From: Tethybacter castelli
GTDB lineage: Bacteria; Pseudomonadota; Gammaproteobacteria; Tethybacterales; Tethybacteraceae
Reading direction: 5' to 3'
DNA length: 59,087 nt
Assembly: GCA_036679665.1 (NCBI GenBank)
Contig: JAZHEJ010000061.1
Coordinates: forward strand, 1-59,087
The notes under the pieces were generated by a model. That model was not told where the DNA came from. It searched no databases and was given only the letters and a program-made list of their open reading frames with translations. A program made the translations under genes and the position numbers. Below, piece by piece: positions 1-8,479 of the stretch (the stretch's first letter is position 1; each line of letters starts with the position of its first letter).

Positions 1-77
1 GCTTATCTTGCTGGTGCTGGTAGTCATTTTGTTTTTTGTAACCTGGTTCATTCTGCGCAAGATTAAAGTCTTTGGTC
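1..77. repeat. 77-bp exact direct copy of tolQ positions 330-406
   Basis: Bases 1-77 are identical to 330-406 inside tolQ and the match stops exactly at base 78. The copy reads in the tolQ frame and then runs into unrelated ybgC sequence. A matching 77-base copy sits at the other end of the window. Equal lengths at both ends point to an assembler k-mer of 77 or a local jump-back chimera rather than biology. Confidence 0.9.
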
Positions 78-211
78 CAGTCAGCGCGATATTCGCTCAC
101 ACCGTCACCTATGATGATCAACTGATGATGCGCGGCGACATTCGGGTCGCGTGCATCAGCTTGCGTACCAATCGCCCGACACGCATTCCACCAAAATTGC
201 TGACCGCTTAA
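78..211 (+). CDS. ybgC: YbgC acyl-CoA thioesterase, C-terminal fragment (5' end missing)
   Basis: Only the last 43 or so residues are present. They include TYDDQLMMRGDIRVAC and the basic RPTRIPPKLL tail typical of the tol-pal-associated hotdog thioesterase YbgC. The stop is TAA at 209-211, 65 bases before tolQ, and ybgC-tolQ is the usual order. The sequence before base 78 is tolQ sequence copied in, so the true N-terminal part lies outside this contig. YbgC hydrolyses acyl-CoA or acyl-ACP thioesters near the inner membrane. The family call rests on a short stretch plus context. Confidence 0.75.
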
Positions 212-276
212 GTTTTTTTATTCAAGCCGATGCAATTAGAATCATTTGTTTAATATGACGACCCGCCTGGCGCCCT

Positions 277-942
277 ATGGCTGAAACGGATATCCTAACC
301 TTAGTGGCTCGGGCCAGCATATTTGCCCAGCTTATCTTGCTGGTGCTGGTAGTCATTTTGTTTTTTGTAACCTGGTTCATTCTGCGCAAGATTAAAGTCT
401 TTGGTCAAATCAGCGAAGATTCACAATCGTTCGAAGACGACTTTTGGGAAGCTGATCAGCTTGAGGAGATCCGCGAACAAGCCGAAGAAGGCCAGTACGG
501 TTCGGACGGACTGGTAACCATATTTATCACCGGACTACACGAGTATGACAAGACTCGCAAGGCGGGTTTCAAAGACCAAGCGGTAGCCGTCGACGGCATT
601 CGCTCCGCGATGGAAAGCGGGATCCAAACCGAGCTTGACAAGTTGCAGGCTTTGATGCCTTTTTTGGCCACCGCAGGTTCGGCAAGCCCGTACATCGGAC
701 TGCTCGGAACAGTTTGGGGCATTATCAACGCTTTTCGCTCGCTGACAACTTCCACCCAAGCCACAATCGCGCAGGTTGCCCCGGGCATCGCGGAAGCTTT
801 GATCGCCACGGCGATGGGACTGTTTGCCGCGATCCCGGCAGTGATCGCATACAACCACCTGTCAGCGCGCATCGAGCGTTTTCGCACCCAGTACGAAAAT
901 TTTGCCGATCATTTTTGCAACATCATTCGGCGCAACCTATAA
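277..942 (+). CDS. tolQ: TolQ, inner-membrane proton-channel subunit of Tol-Pal
   Basis: A 221-residue protein of the MotA/TolQ/ExbB family. It forms the pentameric proton channel around the TolR dimer and drives TolA, keeping the outer membrane attached during division. TM1 is at about residues 12-36 (LILLVLVVILFFVTWFILR). The cytoplasmic loop follows, then the TM2/TM3 hairpin with the conserved TAGSASPYIGLLGTVWGI and GIAEALIATAMGLFAAIPAV stretches. Length is close to E. coli TolQ (230). The start ATG at 277 gives a normal N-terminus. tolR follows after 6 bases. Confidence 0.95.
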   Translation: MAETDILTLVARASIFAQLILLVLVVILFFVTWFILRKIKVFGQISEDSQSFEDDFWEADQLEEIREQAEEGQYGSDGLVTIFITGLHEYDKTRKAGFKDQAVAVDGIRSAMESGIQTELDKLQALMPFLATAGSASPYIGLLGTVWGIINAFRSLTTSTQATIAQVAPGIAEALIATAMGLFAAIPAVIAYNHLSARIERFRTQYENFADHFCNIIRRNL

Positions 943-948
943 CCGCAA

Positions 949-1377
949 ATGTCCCGCAGCACCCGCAAAAAATCGGATCTACAAAGCCAGATCAACGTGG
1001 TACCTTATCTTGACGTTATGCTGGTGCTGCTGGTGATTTTCATGGTAACCGCGCCGCTTATCAATCAAGCGGTGATTGACTTGCCCTCCGCCGGAGATAT
1101 CGCCCCCAACCAAAAAAATGAGGCGCTTGAAATCCAGATGCCCGCCAACGGCGGCTACCAAATTAAAGATTACAACTTCGGTGGCGAAGAAACCAGTTTT
1201 TCTTCGTTGGACGACGCCTTAAACCTAATCAGAGAACGACGCGAACTTTTTCCCGCCGCGCCGCTGCTGATTTCCGCAGATCGCGATTTGCCATACCAAA
1301 ATGTAATCGAATTGCTCGCTCGCTTACAAAAAGATGGTTTTAACAATGTAGGATTAGTTACCAGTGTCGGTCCGTGA
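949..1377 (+). CDS. tolR: TolR, periplasmic/inner-membrane Tol-Pal subunit
   Basis: A 142-residue ExbD/TolR-family protein. A short basic cytoplasmic N-terminus is followed by QINVVPYLDVMLVLLVIFMV, one TM helix carrying the proton-relay aspartate (D in PYLDVML), and then a periplasmic domain. Length equals the E. coli protein. Its TGA stop overlaps the GTG start of tolA by four bases, so translation is probably coupled. It works with TolQ as the proton-motive-force stator. Confidence 0.95.
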   Translation: MSRSTRKKSDLQSQINVVPYLDVMLVLLVIFMVTAPLINQAVIDLPSAGDIAPNQKNEALEIQMPANGGYQIKDYNFGGEETSFSSLDDALNLIRERRELFPAAPLLISADRDLPYQNVIELLARLQKDGFNNVGLVTSVGP

Positions 1378-2210
1378 TTATCTCGCATTATCCATACGAA
1401 CCGCATAAATTATTCACCGCATTTCAAGCTGCGGTCATCTTGTTGCTAGCTGTAATTCCCTTGGTCTGGTCGGTCAGCTTTCGCACCACCATAACCCATG
1501 AACCTCTTCAGGTGACCATCGTCAGCGAAATTCCGCGACCGATAACCAGACCTCCGGATCCGATCAGCGAAATCTCCGAGGTCAACGAACAGATCCAAAA
1601 GCTCCAATCCCATCAGCAGCAAGAAGCTGAGATTGCCCGCCGCCGCACTAAGCAGCGGGAAGAAGAATTAGCCAAAGAGCGCGAACTCGCCGCGGAACAA
1701 AAGCGGCAACAAGAAGCGCAACGCGAGCGCGAATTGGAGGAACAAAAACAACGCGAGCAAGACGAGCTACGGCGACGCGAACAAGAAGCCCAAGCCAAAG
1801 AGGAACTCGAGCGCAAGCAGCAAGAAGAACTGCAACGACAACAACAACAGCTTGAGCAACAGCGCCAGGCGCAAGAACAAGCAGAACTTGCCCGACTTGA
1901 AGCAGCCCGCAACGATCGCATCAAATCCAGGTATATCAGTAGTATTCGGAACCGAATTCAACGCTTCTTGGCCGACCCTGAAGGAGTAAATCCTAATATT
2001 CGGGTTGAAATTCTTGTACCGCTAGGGATTAACGGACGTTTGTCTGGCGCACCGAAGATCACCGCTTCTTCCGGTAATCAATTTTTTGACGATCAGGCAT
2101 TGCGCGCGGTAATTCGCGGCGCCGAAGCCGGTTTTGAACTGCCCACCAATCCGGAACTGCGCAAACAATTTAACGAATTGCATCTGGTGTTGGTCCCCAA
2201 AGGCAACTAA
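1374..2210 (+). CDS. tolA: TolA, energy-transducing envelope-spanning protein
   Basis: A 278-residue protein starting with GTG that overlaps the tolR stop. One TM helix (about residues 17-35) is followed by a long helical domain extremely rich in Gln, Glu, Arg and Lys (about 70-185). A C-terminal globular domain of the TonB/TolA type follows (from about 190; VEILVPLGINGRLSGAPKI). It is shorter than E. coli TolA (421) because the helical spacer is short. It transmits TolQR energy across the periplasm to TolB-Pal. Confidence 0.93.
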   Translation: MIISHYPYEPHKLFTAFQAAVILLLAVIPLVWSVSFRTTITHEPLQVTIVSEIPRPITRPPDPISEISEVNEQIQKLQSHQQQEAEIARRRTKQREEELAKERELAAEQKRQQEAQRERELEEQKQREQDELRRREQEAQAKEELERKQQEELQRQQQQLEQQRQAQEQAELARLEAARNDRIKSRYISSIRNRIQRFLADPEGVNPNIRVEILVPLGINGRLSGAPKITASSGNQFFDDQALRAVIRGAEAGFELPTNPELRKQFNELHLVLVPKGN

Positions 2211-2240
2211 CCGATAAAAAACCCCTTGCTTAATGCGACA

Positions 2241-3560
2241 ATGCCTGCTATGAATCATTTGCGCCAAAGTGCCTGCGGACTGCTGTTTTTGTCGCTAAGT
2301 TTTGCCTGCGCCTGCCTAGCGCAAGTGGAAATCCAGATTGAAAGCCAAGGCGTACGCAGAATACCGATCATGATCGAACCATTTTTCGGCGAATCGACCG
2401 ACCAAATGCAGTATTCAAACATCGTCGTAGCTGATCTGGAACGTACCGGATTGTTTCGTACCACATACGCGGACAGGCCGACCACCGAGCCCAACGGGAT
2501 ACCGGATTTTGACCAATTATTGGCGGCAAATCACGAGTATCTGCTAGTCGGGCTGGTCACGGCCGACGCGAACAATATTGCACAAACGATCATAACTTTT
2601 CAGCTTTTCGATCTTGTTACCCAAAGTAGCGAACAGGTATTGCGCGTTACACATAATGCGGGACAAGAGCGCAGCGCGGCGCACATTATCGCCAACTGGT
2701 TGTTCGAGTCATTAATCGGCGAGCCGGGAATTTTTCAATCCAAAATCGCTTATATCCACAAAACAAATCCGGGTAGCGAAGCAACTTACGAGCTGAAGAT
2801 TGCCGACTACGATGGATATAACGCCCAAACCTTGCTAATTAGCCAAGAGCCGATCATTTCACCTGAATGGACGACCGATGGTGAAAAATTGCTTTACGTA
2901 TCTTATGAACAGCGTAAGCCGATCGTCTACGAACATGTTCTTCTTTCAGGCGAGCGGCGCGTGGTCGCCGCTTTTAAAGGCAACAATTCAGCGCCGTCTA
3001 TTTCATCGGACAGCCGCTGGTTTGCGGTGGCGCTATCCGAAGAAGGCAACACCCAAGTGTTTTTGTTGTCCGCGGACGGGACACGCAAAGTCAAACTGCG
3101 CAGCAGTATCGGTATTGACACCGAACCGGATTTTTCTCCCAACAACGAGGATATCGCTTTTGTTTCAGATGAACGCGGTTCGCCTCAGCTTTACCAGCGC
3201 AACCGACTTAGCGGCGAAGAAAAACGCCTCACCCACGGCTCGTCATATAACGTTTCGCCGCGTTATAACTCCGACGGCAATCAGCTAACTTATGTGCGCC
3301 GTGACAACAACGGCTATAACGTTCATGTACTCAACCTTGGCGCGGATCACCTGCCTACCACCGCGCTGACCGGAATTGACCTTGCGGATTCGCCGAGTTT
3401 TTCACCGGATGATAGATTAATACTATTTAAGAACGACGCGCGGCCAAATATTTTGTATACTGTCGCTCTGAGTGGTAAAATAGTTAGACCACTATCTTTT
3501 CAAGAAGAAGGAGAAATTAAAGATCCGACATGGGGTCCGGCTTCATCGTCTTGGTTTTAG
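2241..3560 (+). CDS. tolB: TolB, periplasmic beta-propeller of Tol-Pal
   Basis: About 440 residues. A signal peptide (LLFLSLSFACACLA) is followed by the TolB N-terminal domain (PIMIEPFFGE) and a six-bladed propeller. Repeats such as SPEWTTDGEKLLYVS, APSISSDSRWFAVA and EPDFSPNNEDIAFVSDERG are visible. Three in-frame starts exist: TTG 2226, ATG 2241 and ATG 2250. The ATGs give the better signal peptide and none has a clear Shine-Dalgarno sequence. It binds Pal and is released by TolA. Confidence 0.93.
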   Translation: MPAMNHLRQSACGLLFLSLSFACACLAQVEIQIESQGVRRIPIMIEPFFGESTDQMQYSNIVVADLERTGLFRTTYADRPTTEPNGIPDFDQLLAANHEYLLVGLVTADANNIAQTIITFQLFDLVTQSSEQVLRVTHNAGQERSAAHIIANWLFESLIGEPGIFQSKIAYIHKTNPGSEATYELKIADYDGYNAQTLLISQEPIISPEWTTDGEKLLYVSYEQRKPIVYEHVLLSGERRVVAAFKGNNSAPSISSDSRWFAVALSEEGNTQVFLLSADGTRKVKLRSSIGIDTEPDFSPNNEDIAFVSDERGSPQLYQRNRLSGEEKRLTHGSSYNVSPRYNSDGNQLTYVRRDNNGYNVHVLNLGADHLPTTALTGIDLADSPSFSPDDRLILFKNDARPNILYTVALSGKIVRPLSFQEEGEIKDPTWGPASSSWF

Positions 3561-3612
3561 CGGTAAATCCATAACTTTCAATAATTATTAAAGTCAAGCT
3601 AAGGTCAATGCA

Positions 3613-3618
3613 AAGGAG
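3613..3618 (+). promoter_or_regulatory. Shine-Dalgarno AAGGAG deciding the pal start
   Basis: AAGGAG lies 7 bases before ATG 3626. This favours that start over the in-frame ATG at 3608, which lies upstream of the site. Confidence 0.7.
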
Positions 3619-3625
3619 CAATCCA

Positions 3626-4171
3626 ATGAGTCAGTCTTCAAGTTTTTTTCCACTTATCGCTATAGCGGTGCTGGCAGTCAGTCTGTCATCCTGTGCCCAG
3701 AAAGAAAGTTTTTCTGGCCTGGAAGATACTACTTCTTCATCTGGTAGCGGCCCTAAAGTGGTACAGGCTACTCCGCAGGTATCACCGGAACAAGAAACTA
3801 GCATTCTCGCCAACCGTAACGTTCGCGGTAACATTCTTACGGAACGGCTGGTATTTTTTGATTACGACAAATCGTTGGTGCGCGATGAATTTAGACCGAT
3901 GTTAGACGCACACACTGAGTTGCTGGCGAACAACGCTGGCGTCGCATTGATTTTGCAAGGCCACGCTGATGAACGCGGCAGCACCGAATACAACTTGGCG
4001 CTAGGTCAGCGCCGCTCGGACTCGGTACGCGAGTACATGCTTTCCGGCGGAGCATTTACGGATCAGATCGAATCCATCAGCTATGGTGAAGAACGTCCAC
4101 GTGCTCTCGGCGCAAACGAAGCGGCATGGGCTGAAAACCGGCGAGTTGAAATTATCTACGCGGACGAATAA
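3626..4171 (+). CDS. pal: Pal, peptidoglycan-associated lipoprotein
   Basis: A 181-residue lipoprotein. Its N-terminal signal ends in the lipobox LSSC (acylated Cys at about residue 23). A low-complexity linker leads to an OmpA-like domain (FFDYDKSLVRDEF, QGHADERGSTEYNLALGQRR, SYGEERP, NRRVEI) with the peptidoglycan-binding Asp and Arg residues intact. Pal anchors the outer membrane to the cell wall and binds TolB. It directly follows tolB and precedes cpoB, the standard order. Confidence 0.96.
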   Translation: MSQSSSFFPLIAIAVLAVSLSSCAQKESFSGLEDTTSSSGSGPKVVQATPQVSPEQETSILANRNVRGNILTERLVFFDYDKSLVRDEFRPMLDAHTELLANNAGVALILQGHADERGSTEYNLALGQRRSDSVREYMLSGGAFTDQIESISYGEERPRALGANEAAWAENRRVEIIYADE

Positions 4172-4178
4172 GCTTTCA

Positions 4179-4907
4179 TTGCTGTTTCAACGCGCAGCAC
4201 TTATTGCTGCGCTATGTTCTGTCTGTGTAACCAGTGCGCAGATCAACATTTTTGAAGATGACGAAGCGCGATTAAGACTTGTCGAACTAACCGCTCAGTT
4301 GGAACAACTTGAAGCTACCGTACAAGAACTTTCCTTAGCGAACTCTCGACTAAACACCGAAAAACAAGAGTTGCTGGACCTGGTACGCGAGCTTACCGGA
4401 CTAATCGATACCGCCAGCAACACCACCTCGCAACAAAACTTGCGTCTTGACGAACTCAAATCCCGCCTCGAAACCCAGCTTAAGGATTTTGACGCTCAGA
4501 TTGGTAGCGATATTTCCAAGCTGTCCAAATCGCTCGACAGTTCCGATTCGAATCTTTATCAACAAGCACTGACAAATTACAAGCGTACCGATATGGCTGC
4601 AGCTGCCGATTTGCTAAGGCGACTACTAAGACGCTATCCAACCTCCGGTTATGCCCATGCCGCCTATTACTGGCTGGCGGAGATTGCGTGGGAACAAGGC
4701 AATACCGAGTCCGCACGCGGCAATTTGATTGAATTACTTACCATGTATCCGGACAGTACCCGAATTCCGGACGCCCTGCTGCTGCTCAATAAAATTGCGC
4801 TAACCCGCGACGATACGATAGAAGCCGAACACTGGTCGCGTCAACTGCTAGAAAGATATCCTTCTTCTTCGGCCGCGGATCGCCACCAGATAGCGCCCGA
4901 CAGCTAG
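4179..4907 (+). CDS. cpoB: CpoB/YbgF, Tol-Pal-associated TPR protein
   Basis: About 242 residues from TTG 4179, chosen because it lies just after the pal stop and gives a signal peptide (LLFQRAALIAALCSVCVTSA). An upstream in-frame ATG at 4083 would overlap pal by 89 bases with no signal-peptide logic. After the signal comes a coiled coil (about 30-110, leucine/glutamate heptads), then TPR units (YQQALTNYKRTDMAAA, YWLAEIAWEQGNTESA). CpoB coordinates outer-membrane constriction with PBP1B. A second protein of the same plan is encoded at 5473. Confidence 0.85.
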   Translation: MLFQRAALIAALCSVCVTSAQINIFEDDEARLRLVELTAQLEQLEATVQELSLANSRLNTEKQELLDLVRELTGLIDTASNTTSQQNLRLDELKSRLETQLKDFDAQIGSDISKLSKSLDSSDSNLYQQALTNYKRTDMAAAADLLRRLLRRYPTSGYAHAAYYWLAEIAWEQGNTESARGNLIELLTMYPDSTRIPDALLLLNKIALTRDDTIEAEHWSRQLLERYPSSSAADRHQIAPDS

Positions 4908-4918
4908 GTGATGAATTT

Positions 4919-5476
4919 ATGCGCTACGGGCAGATTAGAATCATTGCCGGGCAATGGCGGTCGCGCAAATTACGCGTCCCCGCCAAAACCCGTCCGCCGC
5001 AAAACGCCCTGCGCGAGTCATTGTTCGCTATCTTGCAGCCTCATCTGGACGCCGCGCGTTGCCTTGATCTTTATGCCGGAAGCGGTAGCTTGGGGCTAGA
5101 AGCACTGTCGCGCGGCGCGAAGTCAGTAGCATTTGTGGAAAAGTCACGCATCGCCACGAAAATTTTAAACGCCAATATTGATGAGCTTGACGCTAAGTCG
5201 CAAACCACGGTGATCTTGCAGGACGTCCACAATTTCGTATCGCGCACCGCAGGCCAGCAGTTTGAAATCATTTTTGCGGATCCACCATACTCTGACGCCA
5301 TTTACGATAAATGGTGGGCCAACCTACTTGGGGCTACCCGTAAGCTTATATACGATAACGGTTTTTTTTGTTGCGAATCGCCGCGCGTGATGTCCGCTCC
5401 ATCCGGCTGGTCCATTAAGCGCGCCACGCGGCGCGGGACCGCGCATTTGACGATCCTAAGTCCCAACGAATTATGA
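4919..5476 (+). CDS. rsmD: RsmD, 16S rRNA (guanine-966-N2)-methyltransferase
   Basis: A 185-residue class I SAM methyltransferase. It has IIAGQWRSRKL and RESLFAIL near the N-terminus, motif I LDLYAGSGSLGLEALSRGA, and the catalytic motif ADPPY (residues about 119-123). ATG 4919 has AGGTG eight bases upstream. The stop overlaps the next gene by four bases. rsmD-coaD is a common pairing; here a cpoB-like gene is inserted between them. Confidence 0.93.
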   Translation: MRYGQIRIIAGQWRSRKLRVPAKTRPPQNALRESLFAILQPHLDAARCLDLYAGSGSLGLEALSRGAKSVAFVEKSRIATKILNANIDELDAKSQTTVILQDVHNFVSRTAGQQFEIIFADPPYSDAIYDKWWANLLGATRKLIYDNGFFCCESPRVMSAPSGWSIKRATRRGTAHLTILSPNEL

Positions 5477-6216
5477 AACCTATCCAGTGGTTATTCGGTT
5501 TGCTTGGACTGACCTTGGCCATATTGCCTTGGCAAGCGTTTGCGCAGTCATTTGTTTCCGACAACGAGTTACGAACCGACATTTTGGAAGTTGACAAAAA
5601 AATCAAGATCGTTCAGCGACGCATCGCGTCCTTGCAAGGCCAGCACAATCGCCTGCAGACTGAACTAATCCAGTTGCGCACTTTGCTTCAAGATGTGCGC
5701 CAATCAATCGATGACAGCTCAGCTGCTATAGACGCGTTGGCCACTAGCACCGCGGCAAGCGATGAGCGTCTGGAAAAAGAACTGACCGCGATCATGCAAA
5801 CCCACAATCGCCAACTGGGCAATGTGCGACAGGTAGTTGAAGGCGCCGATATCCTAGCCTATGAAAAAGCGTTGCTGCGCTACTCAAAGCAAGATGATAT
5901 TGCAGGCGTGCTTGAAGATTTGCGGAGCATTACCGAATTAGAAAAGCTGTCTCACCAGGTTCCGGCAGCGTTGTTTTGGATAGGCCGCATCCAGTACGAG
6001 CAAAATCAGTTTGACAAATCGCGCGCGGCGCTAGAGCGGCTGCTCAAGCAATATCCGGGCAGCGCGCGAGAATCCGAAGCGCTGTGGATGCTAGCGGAGC
6101 TAGAGTCGTTACAGGGCAACGACAGCACCGCTGAGAAATGGAAAAATCGACTGCGTCAGCAGTACCCGACCAGCTTATCCTTAAAGTTGCTTGAACGATA
6201 TGATCGCCAACTGTAA
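5473..6216 (+). CDS. Second CpoB/YbgF-like periplasmic coiled-coil TPR protein
   Basis: A 247-residue protein. A signal peptide (LFGLLGLTLAILPWQAFA, cut near residue 25) leads to a coiled coil (about 30-115). TPR repeats follow: YEKALLRYSKQDDIAGVLEDL, ALFWIGRIQYEQNQFDKSRAAL, ALWMLAELESLQGNDSTAEKW. The plan and size match the cpoB product at 4179, but the sequences are well diverged, so this is an old duplicate or an independent homologue. It overlaps rsmD as ATGA, so the two are probably translated together. The role is unknown; a cell-wall or division role is an inference from CpoB. Confidence 0.75.
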   Translation: MKPIQWLFGLLGLTLAILPWQAFAQSFVSDNELRTDILEVDKKIKIVQRRIASLQGQHNRLQTELIQLRTLLQDVRQSIDDSSAAIDALATSTAASDERLEKELTAIMQTHNRQLGNVRQVVEGADILAYEKALLRYSKQDDIAGVLEDLRSITELEKLSHQVPAALFWIGRIQYEQNQFDKSRAALERLLKQYPGSARESEALWMLAELESLQGNDSTAEKWKNRLRQQYPTSLSLKLLERYDRQL

Positions 6217-6237
6217 CTACAATCTGTACCCATAGCC

Positions 6238-6747
6238 ATGACTACCATAGCCTATCCTGGAACCTTTGATCCAATCACCCTTGGACACGAGGAAATTATG
6301 CGCCGGTCCCTCAGGGTTTTTGACAAAGTAGTAATAGCCGTTGCGCACGGAGCACACAAAGAACCGCTTTTTACGCTTGGCGAGCGCGTGGCTATGGTTG
6401 AGGAAGCCACCGCGTACAGCGAGCGAATTGAGGTTGCTCCAGTGGTGGGCTTGCTTGCCGATTTTTTAGCCAGTCACAATATCACCACTTTGCTTCGTGG
6501 TATGCGCTCGGTTTCCGATTTCGAATATGAAATGCAGCTTGCCGATGTGAACCGGCGGCTTGGCAAGGGAGTAGAAACAATTTTTATGGCGCCTGATACC
6601 GATCATATTTACGTATTTTCAAGTGTGGTACGCGAAGTTGCGATGTTCGGCGGCGATGTCAGCCATTATGTAAATCCGTCAGTTGCCGATAAGTTAAATC
6701 AGAAGCTTGCCGCTCAGAACATTCACAACGCCAAAAGCGTCGGTTAG
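6238..6747 (+). CDS. coaD: Phosphopantetheine adenylyltransferase
   Basis: A 169-residue nucleotidyltransferase that makes dephospho-CoA from pantetheine phosphate and ATP, the fourth step of CoA synthesis. GTFDPITLGHEEIMRRS holds the TxGH-type nucleotide motif. LLRGMRSVSDFEYEMQLA and the C-terminal FSSVVREVAMFGGDVSHYV are family hallmarks. Length is normal. It follows the rsmD/cpoB-like pair and lies one base before the ferredoxin gene. Confidence 0.96.
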   Translation: MTTIAYPGTFDPITLGHEEIMRRSLRVFDKVVIAVAHGAHKEPLFTLGERVAMVEEATAYSERIEVAPVVGLLADFLASHNITTLLRGMRSVSDFEYEMQLADVNRRLGKGVETIFMAPDTDHIYVFSSVVREVAMFGGDVSHYVNPSVADKLNQKLAAQNIHNAKSVG

Positions 6748-6748
6748 C

Positions 6749-7000
6749 ATGGCGTTGCTAATCACTGAAGAGTGTATTAATTGTGATGTCTGCGAACCGG
6801 CGTGCCCCAACCAGGCAATTTTTATGGGACCCCAGCGCTATGAAATCATCCCTGATCGATGCACCGAATGCGTGGGGCATTTCGATGAGCCGCAATGCGT
6901 GATGCTCTGCCCGGTTGACTGCATTCCGCAGGATCCGGATCGGATTGAAACCAAACCGATGTTGCGCGCCAAGCTAGCTCGCCTAAACTCAGCCTCCTAG
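6749..7000 (+). CDS. 2[4Fe-4S] ferredoxin, YfhL/Fdx type
   Basis: An 83-residue ferredoxin. The first cluster motif is CINCDVCEPACPNQA. The second is CTECVGHFDEPQCVMLCPVDC, with the extra spacing seen in YfhL/Alvin-type ferredoxins. The start ATG 6749 follows the coaD stop after one base. The last 12 bases overlap the 3' end of the convergent lysA. coaD-ferredoxin is a common pair; the electron partner is not shown. Confidence 0.92.
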   Translation: MALLITEECINCDVCEPACPNQAIFMGPQRYEIIPDRCTECVGHFDEPQCVMLCPVDCIPQDPDRIETKPMLRAKLARLNSAS

Positions 7001-8257
7001 CGGCGCTGTCTCAGCGGCCAGCACATCCGCCACGGTTTCGCGCCGACGCACCAATCGCGCCTGATTATCGTCCAACATCACCTCGCAACAACGCAACCGA
7101 CCGTTGTAGTTCGACATCATCACACTCCCGTAGGCGCCGGCATCGAAAATGGCCAACAGATCACCGGGGTTGGCGTCCAGTTCGATATTCTGCGCCAAAT
7201 AATCGGTGTTTTCGCATACCGGGCCGACCACGTCCATCTTTCCTTCTGGCGCGGGGCTCATGCCCAACTTGGCAACACCGTGCTTGGATCCATACAACGC
7301 CGGGCGAATTAACTCGGTCATGCCCGCGTCAACAATGATATGTCGGCCCTTGCGGTACTCAACTTTGGTGAGCAAAATACCGGCGCGGCCAACTAGCGCC
7401 CGACCCGGTTGAAAAGCAAATTGCTGATCCGGGCAGTTTTTTTTGAGCCATGCGACAAGCTCAGCAAACACATCATGATCAAGGCGGCTTACGTTGTCCC
7501 CGATCCCAAAGCCGCCGCCTAGATCAATTTGCTTTGGCACGACTCCCGCTGACACAAGTTCGTCGCGCAACTTCAGCAGCAACCGAGCCGTTTCCACGTA
7601 GGGCTCGCAACTGCTTATCTGCGAGCCGATATGTGCGCTTAGCGAACCAAGGCGCAGTTGCGGCGTGGTTGCGATTTGCATACACATTTTTTGCGCCTGT
7701 GCCATATTGACGCCAAACTTGCTTGCGCCATGTCCGGTGGCAATATGTGGATGGGTCTTGGAGTCAATGTCCGGATTAACCCTCACTCCAACTGTAATTT
7801 TTGTTGGGCCATGATTCAAAACGCTGATCCGTTCTAATTCTTCGCTACCGTCGGCGATGATTTCACGTACCCCGTTGCGCATGGCGCGTTCAAGCAACTC
7901 AACACTTTTACCCGGGCCGGTAACAATAGTTCGCGCTGACCGGATATCTATTGCCGCGCATCTTTCAAGTTCAAGTACCGACGCTGCGTCGAAGCCGAGT
8001 CCGGCCTTTTTAATCAGTTGCAGTACCGCTAAATTGCCATTGGACTTCATCGCGTAATGTAAGTCGGCGCCAATCTCGCCTGCGCACTGTTGGTAATGCT
8101 GACAAGCCGCCGTGATCATGTCGGCGGCATAAACATAACTAGGTGTGCCAAACTGCGCCGCCAGCGCGGCAAGCTCGGTGTTACCCCATGCTCCGTCGGC
8201 CACCGCTTGTTCCCAAGTTAACAAATCAGCATGGGGCTTGGCAACTTCAGCGGGCAT
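6989..8257 (-). CDS. lysA: Diaminopimelate decarboxylase
   Basis: A 422-residue PLP enzyme, alanine-racemase fold, converting meso-diaminopimelate to lysine. The PLP lysine is in LHYAMKSNGNLAVL. HIGSQI, the glycine-rich DLGGGFGIGD and the active-site CENTDYLA are all present. Length is typical. It follows lptM by 45 bases on the same strand, the usual arrangement in these bacteria. The 3' end overlaps the ferredoxin gene convergently. Confidence 0.95.
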   Translation of the reverse strand: MPAEVAKPHADLLTWEQAVADGAWGNTELAALAAQFGTPSYVYAADMITAACQHYQQCAGEIGADLHYAMKSNGNLAVLQLIKKAGLGFDAASVLELERCAAIDIRSARTIVTGPGKSVELLERAMRNGVREIIADGSEELERISVLNHGPTKITVGVRVNPDIDSKTHPHIATGHGASKFGVNMAQAQKMCMQIATTPQLRLGSLSAHIGSQISSCEPYVETARLLLKLRDELVSAGVVPKQIDLGGGFGIGDNVSRLDHDVFAELVAWLKKNCPDQQFAFQPGRALVGRAGILLTKVEYRKGRHIIVDAGMTELIRPALYGSKHGVAKLGMSPAPEGKMDVVGPVCENTDYLAQNIELDANPGDLLAIFDAGAYGSVMMSNYNGRLRCCEVMLDDNQARLVRRRETVADVLAAETAPLGG

Positions 8258-8302
8258 AAATTGGTCCGATTATCGTATCAAGAGCGTCAACAACAAGCGC
8301 CA

Positions 8303-8458
8303 CTAAGTCTTAGTCGCGCTACTGCCACGGTGCCCGTCTTGCCGCGCGGGCAATTCCAGATTGCCGTACTGACCGCATCCTGTCAGCAACCAGCAAACTG
8401 CCGTGAAACCTAAAACAACCTTGAGTGCACGGCCGACTTTGATGCGCCAGACAAGCAT
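8303..8458 (-). CDS. lptM: LptM-like small outer-membrane lipoprotein (YifL family)
   Basis: A 51-residue lipoprotein with a basic N-terminus, hydrophobic stretch VVLGFTAVCWLL and lipobox LTGC. The post-Cys motif GQYGNLELP matches the LptM pattern, in which a short Gly/Leu/Pro segment follows the lipid-modified Cys. LptM supports disulfide-dependent assembly of LptD in E. coli. Placement between cyaY and lysA matches relatives. ATG is at 8458-8456 and TAG at 8305-8303. The gene is easily missed because of its size. Confidence 0.8.
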   Translation of the reverse strand: MLVWRIKVGRALKVVLGFTAVCWLLTGCGQYGNLELPARQDGHRGSSATKT

Positions 8459-8479
8459 AACTAATTATAATTGCCTGCT

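Noticed and set aside
1613..1924. Minus-strand ORF very rich in Ser, Cys and Arg
   Set aside because: Antisense of the Gln/Glu-rich helical region of tolA; composition follows from the tolA codons.
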